Of a DNA stretch of 64,000 bases, positions 35,057 through 49,100 are shown piece by piece. The DNA lies in contig JADLSH010000355.1 of assembly GCA_016169945.1 (NCBI GenBank), positions 1,917,501 through 1,981,500 of the forward strand, read 5' to 3'. Numbering within the stretch: the first letter of the stretch is position 1; each line of letters starts with the position of its first letter. A program made the position numbers and the translations under genes. Below the pieces are notes generated by a model. That model searched no databases, had not been told where the DNA came from, and worked only from the letters and a program-made list of their open reading frames with translations. The stretch is from Trachythela sp. YZ-2020 (taxonomy: Eukaryota > Cnidaria > Anthozoa > Malacalcyonacea > Clavulariidae).

Positions 35057-35499
35057 GGTTCATTCTTTTTCATTATATGTAGTATCTATTTCGTGGCAAA
35101 TAGATAGGATTGAGAGATTTGAAAGTTTAAATTTCTTTCTTCTATTAATGTCCGAAGTTGACCACAATCTGCCGACTCACAATGTTTGCTGAAACCCTGA
35201 ACCCATCTATAGGTTGTTGTGGATTATACTGGATCATTTTAGTAATGGAATAACTCAGTGGTTGCTCAAATCCTCCAATGGCGAAGACTTGTGATGTCCC
35301 TTTTTGCATGGCTTGCTACGTGTATTTGCATGTCATGCAGTGTGCATGAACTCTAAAACAAACGCTACAGTACGCGCCTAATGCATCCATATTAAATTAA
35401 ATTCTGCTGTAAAGAATTTGCTGAAGTTCAATAAATGATTAGATTTTACTTGATAAAGCTATATTTGTGAGCTAGGGTATCGAGATCGCGAGCCTTAAG

Positions 35500-35702
35500 C
35501 CCTGGTCAAACGAGAATTGAGAGTTGATGAGCGTTGGCAAGCGAGAGTTTGCATGAGAGTTTCATCAACTCTCATGCCCCGGTCAAACGAGAACAAGAGT
35601 TGCATGAGAGTTGACTGGATATTACCGCGCGTACCGGTCAAACGAGCAAAAACTCTCATCAACTCTAATCAAAATTTGAAAAAGTTGATGATCCTCGTTT
35701 GA
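35500..35702. mobile_element. MITE family F (CCGGTCAAACGAG), copy 1
   Basis: Repeated inside and at the ends are CCCTGGTCAAACGAG, CCCCGGTCAAACGAGAACAA and ACCGGTCAAACGAGC together with inverted GAGAGTTGATGAG / CTCATCAACTCT. Further copies: 40242-40485 (opposite orientation, astacin gene 1 intron 1) and 60578-60910 (astacin gene 2 intron 12). Confidence 0.65.
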
Positions 35703-36700
35703 AATTGCTATTGGATCGACGAATTACAATAAATATCTTCATTTCCGTTGAAGATATATCCTCGATACATTGTTCATATTGATACTTTGAAAAAATATGT
35801 GACCCATAACTACGTGGGTCAATAATCTCTTTTGTAAAATATTGAAATTTGACCCGTTTCATAAGATATCTAAATATGCAGCTGGGATGCCAGGGTCTCC
35901 TTCCCACACACATCAATAAATGATGATATATAGTTTTCCAAAACAATTATATATCATGAAAATATAATTTCACCTTGCATGCGAAAACAAGCATGAGTTA
36001 AATTTTAAGTGTAAATCAAAATATTACTTGTCAACCTTATAAGTTATATTCTCACTTTGGTAACTGGCGAAATTTCAATTTTAAATGATACAGTCGTGAA
36101 TTTTCCCTCCGTATATATGTGCTTTAAATTTCCGGCAAATCAAGTAGCCCGTAGTTTCGAGACTTATAAACAGCCGTGGCAATCTTTTTCTTTGTTATAA
36201 ATCTCGACTTTCCATTCTTATACTATATATATATATTAAGTTGACATTTTACATTAATTGCAAAAACGGAAATACCAAAATATGGCAACGAACTTCTTTT
36301 AGACTAGCGAAATGGGGAAAAATCAACAAATGTAAATAACGAGGTCTATAGTTATTAGTATATATCCTGCTGTTATTAATATAATTGAGATAGTCGTGTT
36401 ATTTATATCAATGGTTTTTCATTGACAGGTTAAAATGTCTAAAATGTTCTGGCAATGTTTAAACAGTTAAACTTTATATCGAAATTAAAAGGGGCGAAAA
36501 TATTTCTATATATATATAGGGACGAACAAACAGAGTACATGGTTTTAACTCTATATTCCTCACTGGGGAGTAAAAAGTATTCCAGCATTTGCCTGATTAA
36601 AATAATAAAGTTCCCATCAAACTATATGATTAAACTTTAATGTTTAATTTAGCCAGAAAAGGCTGGATATAAAACGGTAATTATATTAATTTTGACTTTT
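35703..36700. other. Intergenic stretch before the astacin duplication
   Basis: Bases 36130-36385 reappear with divergence at 38880-39115 in intron 1 of the first astacin gene (CAAGTAGCC..TAGTT.CGA.ACTTATAAACAG.CG; GTAAATAAC..G; TCCTGCTGTTATTAATAT). No gene recognised. Confidence 0.45.
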
Positions 36701-37188
36701 GAGTTTTGTATTCAATTAATTTTCGGCACCACAGAATCATAAGTATAAGCGCTGTAATTGAAAAGAATTGTCTCATTCTTTAAAAATGCCCTGTTAGTTT
36801 TGTTCTGGGACAGTCCGTGAATTGCTGCAGTTATCCTGGATAAATAGAATACGAGATGTTGTATAAATAAAGAACAGGCAGTTCAATACAGCGCTAATTT
36901 ATTTAGGGTCACATATACTTCAAATGACCCGGCCTTTGAAATTACCATATAACTGATATAATTTGACTTGAGCCAATCATATATAGCAAAGCAGTGGGCG
37001 TTTAAATTTCAAATTTGCCGTTGTGAAGTAATATAAGGGCAAGCCTTGACAGGAACCCTACTATTGCGCTGCTTGAGTTAGCCAGCTGCACGCAGTCGCT
37101 TGTTCGACCATAGAGTTCAATATAGCAAGTTCGGTATCATATGAACCTTTGACTCAAACGGCAAGCACAAGAGCCCTGCTCAGCGACA

Positions 37189-40100
37189 ATGTTTCTGCCA
37201 CGTAGTGCAGTGTGTTTGGGCATCTTGACAGTTATATTGCTAAGCTTACGCGTCCAGGCAAATCCTGTTGCCAGCGAAAATACGGGTAAGTATTAATAGA
37301 TTAATACCAACAGTATACGATGATCCGTTTTATGACATGCATAAATGGCTAAGCGTAAGGTGCTTGTATGGTCATTTGAATAGATTAAATATCAACACGG
37401 CTAGTTTCTCTCTGATCGTTGACAAATTTGAGCTATTCTGAGAAACAGCTTGATAATTATATTGATAATTCTTGGTTCGATACGGTTTGCAGAGGGTAAA
37501 GCGAGCGAGGCATGACGGCCAGAACAGTTTGCAGCGCGGGGGAATTTTAATATTAGGAATATCTACATGTATACAGTGTGCATGTTTAGAGGTTGTATTT
37601 GATTGTATTATTGTAATACAGCGCCGGATAGTTCTGGATAGTTCGTCTAGTCTTGACATGCACTATAACTCTATGACGGATGATCCGTCAGACAGATATG
37701 ATGCCTCTTGACGCATGATCGGTTCCTTGTAGAAATCGGATCATTTGTCGCTTGGATTAGGATTTCCGCCAATACATCGCGTCACCGCGCTTCACTGATG
37801 TAACACAATAGTACAATAATCCAATTATGTATCTTTATGTAGACCGCGACTGTTTCTAAATTAATGATTCACACACATACACATGGTCTTAAACTTCCCA
37901 AACGTATTTTTCTGTATCTTTTGTATCTTAAAATGTTATAGTATAGACGACAAAGTTTTGACGGGGAGGGAAGCACAACCTCAGTTTGTCAAGAGCAATA
38001 TGTCTGACAGCAAGGGCAAAGCGCAAAGCCAATAAGGGAACGCAAGCATGCATGGTCAACCGTACATGCGGTTGCAAAGATATGAAAGATTAAATAACTG
38101 GTCTGTACCTACAAGAGAGCTCTTGATTTGTACAGAATTAATGCATAATGGGTCTCATTGATTGGTTTGTGAATCGATAGTTTGAAAGTCTAAATCACAA
38201 ATGCATTTTGCTCTATACTCCGGGCTATACCCAAAGGTGCCTCCACAGAGTGCCCCCTGGCCATGCTAATTTTCTGACAGAATTATTCATGGTCTTGTAC
38301 ATTTTATATTGTACAAGGGGATTCTGGTTTAGAACAGCAATCGATTTGAAATGACAGTCAAGCACTGCATGCATTAGAACATATAAGCTTAATCTTAGTT
38401 GATGCACAGACTGCCTCGTTCCACTCATGGATCAATGATATGCATGTTGCGCAGGGCGGATTGAGCGATTAGAACCGTTGTTTGTTCAATGTTAACAGCC
38501 GGTAAAGTACTAAAGTCTAAAGACGTCATTTTATGAGTTATGAGATGTAGACTGAATATACAATTGCACGCATATCATGTCTTGAAAATCCATTCCTAAC
38601 AAAAGCAGTGGACACTGGTAACAAGGGGGTTGAGGGGTGACCGCCTCGCAATATTTTCTGAAAGATATAGAACTGTAAAGTTTGTTTTTCAGGTTGTTTC
38701 AACCATGAACGCATGATGTCCTGTATAATTAAGCAAGCTGAGCATTCAATTTTAGGCAAAAAGCTTTGAGGACTGACATTGGACAACAAAAGGATCGAAA
38801 CAATATGTTTGCAAGCTAAATTCGTACCCGAAACTCTATATATCAACCATTCCCGCTCCTTGAGAATGTTTCCTTAAATTTTTTCAATATTAAGTCAAGT
38901 AGCCTGTATAGTTCCGACACTTATAAACAGACGGGAGTTGTAGTTTTGTGTTAACAACCAAGTTCCTACATTAGTCAATATTTTTATACAATACCAATAT
39001 TAAAATAGAAATATGAAAATGTACTTCTTCCAGCAAAATTGGGAGAAAATAACAAATGTAAATAACAAGTCGCCGTTGTTAGTATCCTGCTGTTATTAAT
39101 ATGTACAGAGGCAACTTACAAATCAAATTATATACGAAACTTTAAGATATTAATAGACCATTTAATTAGAATATATTACGACTGTCAATCCTAAATGAAG
39201 GGGCTAAACTTCAACTTGCCATAGATGTGGTTAAAAACAATTCCTTGGCTAATTTTTGTGTAAGGATTCAGTAAAGTCGAAATATTTTGTCTCCTATAAG
39301 TACGAATAACTGAGAAATTAATTCAGACAATAAACCAAATTAGAAACAATATAGGCAATAGACCGTTTTTTAATCATATCGACTTAAAAACAGCCGACAA
39401 AAAGGGCCAGACTTTATTATGTAGCGATTCTTCAAAGTTTGAAATCAAATCTCTAATGCAATATATTGAAATTTGCCTTGTAACGATTCTGTCAAATCAT
39501 GCCCATTTTTACAACTTACACTAATTCAAAAACATACCACAAAATAGGTCCTATATTTGACTGGTATATTATTGATGAATTGTTACTGCAAGCGTTATAT
39601 AATTGTCGTTATTGTTAATAATTTCAAAGTTTTCAAAGGAAAACTGCCGACAGAGTCTACGACCTGTTAGAATGGCAACAATTTGCCGGGACGAGTTCAT
39701 TGCTTTTCGGCATGTCCATACTGCCTCCTCCGCAGGCCCTTCGTTGGACACAGTGCAGTGCATTTATATAGATCAGTGGCTGTGATAAGTTGTCGGGCAG
39801 TGCATGGCGCCCTTTTCTCCGCGCGCGCGCGCCCTTTTCTCCGCGACTGAACGCCCTTTTATTTAGACTGGGGACGAGGCAGATGTCCATACGCGTTGCT
39901 TTAAAAACTGCAATTACTATAACTTATATAAGGTTACTTTACAGTAACAGCTTTTTATGTGTGCGTAGGCGCACGGCAATTTTAAGTCCGTTTAAGTACT
40001 AATTTACTGGTGTCCTCAACGTACATTTGTTACTCACGATCAACAAAGCCCCGCATTTCAGACGAGCAAGTTTGGTGCAAGATCGTTTAGAGATTTGCCC

Positions 40101-43100
40101 GTGTGTATGACCAAAAAATGACAAGTTTTCCTTAACAAGGAGCCTTGTTTAAAAACTAGCCATACCAGAGAAAACTTGTTTGCCATATACAAACTAAACA
40201 AAACTGTGTTAACCAAAATTTCTGTTGAAATTTAAAAAATTTCATGTGTCAATGAGAGTTGTTGCAATTCTCGTTCGCATTTGATCGCCAACTCTTATCA
40301 ACTCCGTCTCAGTTTTGAGCTGGTTTAAACTTTGATGAGAGTTGGTGAGACCGTGAGACCTTCCCCTCGTTTGACCGGCAAGTGTGGTTAATATCCAGTC
40401 AGCTCTCATGCAACTCTTGTTCTCGTACAAACTCTCGCTTGCTAACTCTCGACTCTCATCCTCGTTCGAGCAGGGCATAAAGTATAACAGCGATGGAAAC
40501 AGCGTTAGCCAAATTTGTCTATTCCCAGCAACTTTGACCTTGATTTCAGACTCGGCATATAATATCGCGCCATTATTTCTTGTGTCATCATAGATCTTAC
40601 GTATCAAGATGACGACGTATTCAAGAGAGAAATCCGCGAGAATATAGAAGGTAATATAGGCCCTCTGCATGCATCAATGCTAATATAGGCCGCGTTTACA
40701 CTATACCGGATAGCTTTCCGTAGCGGCGCGAAAAATCACCTATCCGATACGAAATGTACAACTTTCAGAAGCTAAGCGAAACAACATCTCTCTGTTGCAA
40801 TAATTCCTCCGAAAATAGCGTTCCTAAAATGTACAGATAGGCGTTTTTCACGTCGCTACGGAAAGCTATCCGGTACAAGTGTAAACGTAGCCATATAGCC
40901 TCAAAACAACGAGTGACTTGATGGCATGGAAAACAGTATAGGATTTCCAGAAACACGAAAAAACAATGGAACATTGAAATGACTGAATCGTGACTGGATG
41001 GCACTATTGTTTTGCTAAGAATTACGCAAAGGCCATCTATGTATCCAAAACGAATTTATATAAACATAATCCCAAATTTTAACTCACCAATAAAATGATC
41101 CAAGGATGGTATACATACAAAAGCCAAAGATGACCCCAAATCTTCTTTTTAGCTCTACACAAAAACAAAGGAAAGCTGTTCGACAGAATTCTCATGGTAA
41201 ATGGCATACACAAAAGATGGAAAACAAAGTACCAATTGGAAAAAAGAGATCTAAATTCTGATAATGTTATCAACAATATTAACAAGGGTATAAATCTATA
41301 TATACTGTATTTTTTAGGATAGCTTTTCGGTGACGAACAATTGACCTGAGCTTAACTAATTTTTTTACACTGGATAGCTGTATCTTTCGAAACTGTTCTC
41401 AATAGAGGTCCAGTAAGGGTCATCTCTTATTGGTCCTGCAGTATTGCCACAGGGGGAAGCCTAAACTAACTTTATTTATACTGGATAGCTCTATCAGTTC
41501 TAAACTGTTCCCCCTACTAGAGGTCCATGCAGTAAGGGAGTAGAAATCAGAAAACCTGCGGTGTTTGGTAGAGTCAAACTGGAAGCACTCTTCTCACATG
41601 CGACTGAAGCGAAATTATATATTCAGAAAACTGCATTATAATGCTGGAATTATATATCCCGGTCATAGAGGTGAAAGAAACTATGCACTGTAGCTAACAT
41701 TAGCTTTATATAAGAAAATCGTTGCATTAAAACATATGGCTAATAATAAATCATTGTTAGCGGTTTGCCATTAACGGCAATCTTATATAAGGTCGTTGAT
41801 CTTTTCTTGTAGAAGACGATAATCTATTGTTCGAAGGAGATATTGTGCTGGATCCACAGGAGTTGTTAGATATTGAAAAAACTGAATCATATCGTCGAAA
41901 ACGGAACGCTGTTCACAGACGTAAACAGATTTGGACAACGCGACAAATTCCCTACTATCTGGATCCAGGATTGAGTAAGTATAGAAAACATGCTGACTAA
42001 ACAAAACTAAATTTATTTATACTGGATAACTCTATCAGTTCTTAACTGTTCTTCCTAGGGGTCCAGTGAGAGCCATCCCTTATTGATCCAGTGTTACTAC
42101 AGGAGGAAACCTAAACTAAACTAACTTTATTTATACTGGATAGCTTTATCAATTCTTAACTGTTCTCCCTAGAGGTCCAGTAAGAGTCATCTCTTATTGA
42201 TCCAGTGTTACTACAGGAGGAAACCTAAACTAAACTACCTCTATTTATACTGGATAGCTTTATCAGTACTTAACTGTTCTCCCTAGAGGTCCAGTTAAGG
42301 ATCATTCCGTATTAACTCAGTGTTACTACTCATGAGAAAACCTAAACTAAACTAACTAAATCAGGTCAGACAACTGCAGGAGTCGAATCCCGACCACAAG
42401 AGTGAAAGGCACATTTACTAAACACTGTGCCACCCACATCTCATTCATATAATGAATATTTGTTTTTTTGGCAGCACCTAAAGCAAGAGAGGCAATCCAA
42501 AAAGCAATGGCTATAATACACGCCAAGACATGTGTCAGATGGGTGCCTTATACCTCTACAAAACAGAAACATTATGTCCATTTCAAGAAAGGTGACGGGT
42601 AAGGATGTGACGTATGAATAGTAATTAGGCTTGTACAGAGGTACTTTGTCATTGTTGTTGATGTTGTCGTTCTTGTCGTTGTGGTTGTCATTGTTGCTAT
42701 TGTTTAGTGCTTTTGTAGTTGTTGTCGTCCTTGTTGTCGTCCTTGTTGTACGACGTTGCTGTTGTGTATTTTGTTGTTGTCATAGTTATGCTATGTTGTT
42801 GTGTAATGTTGCTGTCATTTGGTGTTGTTCTTCTCGTCGTTAATTGTTTTCTCGTTGTCGTCCTTTGCTCCGCAAATTTGTTGTTTTTGTTTATATCTGC
42901 TTGGTCATCAACGACGTTGCTGCTGTCGTAATGTCATTCTTATTTATGAGAAAGAGATTACAGAGAGACAATAGAAATTATTGTTGGTGCAGTGTAATCC
43001 ATAGTTAAGCAAGCTTCGTTACGAATTATACTGTACACAGTAAATTGTGAGCTACACAATGGCTTTCATTTTCAGATGTTTTTCGACAATAGGAAGAGCA

Positions 43101-46100
43101 TACGCCAAAGCTGGAGGTCAAACATTATCAATTGGCGACGGTTGCGAATGGGTTTCAATAGCTTTACATGAAATGACTCATTGTATGGGTGAGTAAAGAT
43201 GTAACTATCACGTGATTCCATCTTTAACGTGTGTTGTTTGTTTGCTAGTAAATGTATTAAACCGTTATAAAAACTATTTTCTCAGGATTTTTCCATGAGC
43301 AAAGTAGAGACGACAGAAACAAACACATCAAAATTCTTTGGGAGAATATCCCAGTTGGTGAGTTTAATATTCTAGAGGTTTTGAATATATTCCGGTCGAA
43401 ATAGCAAAACGTTGAAAGTATCTGTAGGTAAAACATTCCTAGCGCAAACTATATATACATAAATTGTTCACTCGTCTGTAAGAATAATTGCTCTCGTGTT
43501 TGGCAGCATTTACATGTAATTAAAACATTTAGCATAATTTTCCTCGTTTTCATAAGTGTCAATACAATTGAAGTACAATTGAAGTTGACCACCTTGTGTA
43601 ACTTTTCATTCAAATGTAAAAATCCATCGTGCAAGCCAACTACTGATCATTTATTTCTGATCATCAGGTCTACGTGATCAATTCACAAAGTACTCGCATG
43701 GTACAATCGATAAGATGAAGAAAGATTACGACTTCAGAAGTCTTATGCACTATAGTTCCACTGCATTCGGTATAGATGGAAAAACCACAATTGTACCGAT
43801 TGATCGCACTCAATCCATCGGTGATGCTGAGACGTATACAGCGCTTGATATTGTCGAGATCAATGCTTTGTACGATTGTAAAACATTGTCCACAGGTAAG
43901 GGTTGTTATATATGGGTGTGTCAGTAGGTGAAGTTGGCCGGTGAGTCAGTAGGTCAAGTTGGTGAGTCAGTTGGTCAAATTGGTGAGTCAGTCGGTCAAC
44001 TGCTTATTTACTTTCTTAGATCAAAAGATGTCACGTTGGTCCTTGTGGTCGGAATGTGATAAAAACTGTTATAAAGAGCGACAGAGATTTTGCTTCAGCC
44101 CAAACCAAGCTGATTGTCCAAAAACAAATGCCTACGGCATCGAATCAGAATACGTTAAATGTTCTACCTCGGAATGTCCAGGTGTGCTATGAGAGGTTCT
44201 ACTTCTTACTGGACCTCTGGGGAGAATAGTTTAAAACTAATAGAGGTATCCAGTCTAAATAAAGTTAGTTTAGGTTTCCTTCTGTGGTAACATTGCACCA
44301 ATAAGGAATGCCATTTACAGACAGAACCTCTAGCCTAGGGAGAACAGATTAGAACTGATAGAACTATCTGGTATAAAGTTAGTTTAGCTCAGTTATACAT
44401 CGTATAGTAAACCGATGTTACTTACTTTTCTAGCTCCAATTGATGGCAACTGGGCCATGTGGTCATCTTGGAGCGCTTGTTCAAAGACTTGCGATGAAGG
44501 AAAACACAAACGCACCAGACAGTGCAACAGACCCGCTCCAAGTAATGCTGGCAAAGCTTGTATTGGAGAAAGTAACGATGTTTCCACTTGCCTAAACAGA
44601 AGATGTAAAGTTGGTAAGAATAATGGTTATGTTATTAGACTACTCACTTGTCTAGCCTACTTACGCTTATTGCATGCAACCGAAATTCATTCTTTTGGAA
44701 CTTTTATAACTTTTGAATTTTTAGAATAAGATTGTCTTTTCTCGTTCCATCTCGTCTCGTCTATCACCTGAATTAAGTATTTTCGAAATCGATTCCGCGT
44801 CATAACACTGTAGTCAAATAGTTAATAATTGTTCGATTTGCGCGTTTAAATCAGTTCTAAAATGTTCTTTATGGAGGTCCTGCAAGGGCCATCCATATTG
44901 ATCCAATGCTTCTTCTACATCGGTACGCGGAGAAAACCCGAGGTATTTGGTAGAGGAAAACTGGAAGCACTCTTCTCACATGTGACTGAGGTGAAATTAT
45001 AATCAGACAACTGCAAATTGCAGGAATCGAATCTTGGTCACAGAGATGAAAGACACAAGCACTATAAAGCATATCGTAGCTGCTACAATAGCTAATTAAG
45101 TACAGTAAGCTACCAGTGCATTGAAAATCCGGTAACCACATTCCTAACAAATAGATTACCTTTGTACTTCCTCTGCAGGAAAATATGACGCCGACTTCGA
45201 AGATGGCTGGAATATATGGTTCAGTGCAAGTAATCAAGGTTTAATACCTTGGGCACAACTCAGTGGTCCAACCAAGACCATGAATACTGGACCTCGAGGT
45301 GACCATACCCTGCAAGGAAAAGGTAAGCTGGCACAATATACTCTGAATTCACCATATATCGCGATGGTAAACGATCTGGCACAGGAAGCTCTGAAAGTCC
45401 AAAGCATCTATAATGAGCTACGATTTTATGTGGAAACAACTTCGTGTATAAATCTTTTGACATTTTGCTTATTAATATTTCAACACTACAATTGAGTGAT
45501 TTGGCGAGGCGATGTTATTGGATGATTGCTTCATTATGTAAAAAATTCATGGCCTTCACCATAGAATAGGAATGACTAGAAGGGCCCTTGAGGCGGAACC
45601 TTTGAAGTTTTTGACGCTGCGCATGTCGCATTACGCATGTTCATTACCATTATTCGAGCCAGTCAATTGCATTTTCTGGCCAATAAACACGCTGAACTGG
45701 CTGGTCCGCCATTATTCTGGCCAGAAAACTGCATAAAAATAGGGGATCACGTTGCACTGCTGAGTGACGCTTCTGGTCATTTCCTATTCTGTGCCTTCGG
45801 CGAGGCGATGTTACTGGATGATTGCTTCATTATGCCAAAAATTCATTGTCTTCACCGTGCACAAGTTTGCATAAACATGAACAAAAAGACAGAACAAAGA
45901 CTTTGGCCGCGTTTCCAGATTATCGATTCCATGGGACTGAAGAAAGGGCTACATTACAATAAGCACACAAATGTCGACGTTTAAAGTTTTGAATAATCGG
46001 CAACAACTTCAGCAGCTTTTCCAACTTAGAGAGAGCAAAGAAGTAATGTAAGCTTTGTATCTTTCGCGGAAATAAAATCCAAAAACAATGCTTTTAATCT

Positions 46101-49100
46101 TCTGACTATGCAGTTGTGTTTAATCATTGCTGTTCCAAAATTCTGACCATATTTTGAGTTTACATCGAAAATATTTCAACCCAATATTTCCCACAAACTT
46201 TGAATGTCTCTACTACTTTTACAGGGAATTATGTTTACGTAGAATCGTCTCGCCGCCAGAAAGGCGATAAAGCAAGACTCGTGAGTCGAACGCTGGAGTT
46301 CTCAACACCGCAATGTATGAGCTTTTATTACAATATGTATGGAGAATTGACTGGCAAACTTACATTGTATATGGCTCCAGAGGGTAAAGCTTGGTTGCTA
46401 TTGTTTTCGAAGACTGGGAACCAAGGTCAGGATTGGCATAATGCTGACGTCACTCTGGATTGGAAAGGAAAATTCCAAGTTAGTCTATTGATTTGCTCGT
46501 TCAGTCTCGTTTCTACACTACCAAAGGCTGTTTTGCACTTCAACCGTATCGTACGGAAACATAGCATATTTCTGCGTTTCCTGAGCACTCGGGTAGAACT
46601 AATGACTTTGACACAAAAGAAAATGCTACGGTACGTTACGATACGTTTGAAGTAGAAAACGGCCTTAAGTACAACAAACCAAACGGTTCTACTGATTCGC
46701 CATTTCTTTTTTCTTTGTTTTGTCTTTCACCTTCTCTTTTCCTCACTTTTCTTGCCGTTGCAATAACTTAACTCACCTTTGATCTAATCATCTCTACAGC
46801 TGATCTTCGAAGTCGAGGTGGGTGGAACAGGTTATTCAGACACGGCCCTGGATGACATCTTCATCGACAATGGAGCTTGTCCAGGGTACGAGTGCAAGGA
46901 CGACAACAGCGACTGTCCGCACTGGGCTAGCACTGACCAATGTGCTCAAAATCCTGGGTTTATGCACATAAACTGTAGAGTTAGCTGTGGTGTGTGCACG
47001 AAATCTGAAACACCTAAAAAGACTGAAGCACTTAAAACAACGTCCGCACCTGCGACTGTCCCAAAAAGTAAGTAAAGGCTGGACCATGTTTAATCGTCAG
47101 TGTGGGGTGGGGGAGGGAGGGAGCATCAAGGAAAAGGAACTTAACTAGGAGGCGTTGAACTGTATTTTCAGACCCAATATTTTGATACATCTCATCTAGA
47201 CAAGCTGAGCTTTCAGTATAAAAGCGAGGTTTGGTTATGAGAATATGAAAACACTCTTCTGAACTAAGTTAGTTCTTCCCCTTTTTGCTTATATTTTAAA
47301 CCAATTAAACCTTCACTGAGGGAGGCGAAGTAGTTTAGTGGAGGGGACCTGATGGATTTTCCGTCAAGAAGAACTATCTACATGGCGTAGTTCATCTACT
47401 CAGTCGAATTAACAGATGAACTCGCATGTGCAGTTCATCTTAACTGGCGGACGATCCGTCTGTGTGTATAAATACAACATTAAACGAAGTATGTGTTGAT
47501 AGTTTTATTGTAGCTAGTTCGTCAACACACATCAACAATATTGTGTGGCCCGTCATTAACAATGTTCATTTCATCTCCAGAATGTGAAGATGCAAACACC
47601 AATTGTAATTCTTGGTCCAGAACTGGCCAATGTCAAAAGAACCCAGGCTTTATGCACAGCTCTTGCAAAGCAAGTTGTGGCCTTTGTGGAGGTATGAAAC
47701 ACGTACTTATTTAAAATTGAACTACATGTATTTCGTTTTGATGAATTTTGTATTATACTGGATGGCCCTATCAGTCTTTTAACTGTTCTTCTTGGAGGTC
47801 TAGTAAGGGTCATGGCTAATTTGTCCAGTATTACTCCAAGAGGAAACTGGAGCGACTCATGAAAACCTGCGGTGTTCGATAGAGTCGTCATTCACTGGTT
47901 TCTTCCTGTAGTGACATCGGATCAACAAGGGATGATCTTTACTGGACCACTAGGAAGAACAGTTTAGAACTGATAGAGCTATCAAGTAGAAATTTATATA
48001 GAGTATTTCAATAATTAATATCGAGCTATCTTAATATTTAGTAATCACTTCGTTTAGATTGCAAGGACATTGACGATAAGGTTCAATGTGGTGTTTGGGC
48101 GAAACAAGGCTATTGCAGTACAAATCCTGATTATATGATGATCAAGTGTAAACAGTCATGTACTGGATGTCCAAGTAAGTGCTCTCCCAGCAAACATACA
48201 TCAACCTAAAATGTACTTGAAATTAGTGCCCTCCGAAAGAAGCACGTCTGGTTATTTAATGTTGATAGCACAGGATGTGGTTGCCCAATTAACCCGAGCC
48301 AAAGGGTCATGATACACGTGTTCGATACCTAAGGGTTAGTTTTTAGTGAGGGAGGAAAACCGGAGTATCCGGAGAAAAACCCTCGAAGCACAGGAGAGAA
48401 CCAACCAATCTCAACGTACATGAGTTTATCAAGGACACTGACGTTACCCAACCTGAGTTAATAGAGACCTTTAGCATTGCGTTTCCCGCGAACCGCAAAC
48501 CTCAAGAAATCACGTGACCAGTCCTTGGCGTCGCGTTTGACGTATTTTTTTGGCGTTTTCGACGGCAGGAAAAGGTTCTCACGTAAGTCATTTACCTCAG
48601 CTTTTGTTTGCCTGAATATTGTTTTATCTCACGTATACCTATCATTGGTGTACAGAAGAAAGTTTGTTCTTTCACTTATATGTAATTTGCTCTTGTAAAC
48701 ATTGCTCTTTGGTTTAAAATTATCGCAAACATTGACCAACACTCAGCATGAATGAAATTCAATATGGCGGCTATTCTCACAACAACAACAATGGTCTCGT
48801 AATTAACCTTTTATCAGTTTTTGAAATGATATGGTGAGAAGAAATACAGCAGTGTTAGTAGAATTTTAGTTATCTTTCAAAAAGCGCCATGCTAAATGTC
48901 GAAAGCTTGACGGAAAACGTCTGACGTCAAACTGCAGTTTGAGGTTTGCGGTGCCATGGAAGTGACGAGATGCTAAAGGTCTCTAATCCCTGCCTTCGAC
49001 CTGCTGTATAGCCGGCTTAACTAAATGGAAGGGACAGCGCGCTAACCGCTTCTGGCATTTGCTGTGAAATGCGGAAAGTAACGCATGGACCGTTGCTTTT

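Noticed and set aside
45637..45984. 115-codon open frame in astacin copy 1 intron 11
   Set aside because: It overlaps a locally duplicated segment absent from copy 2, and the MAM domain is complete without it.
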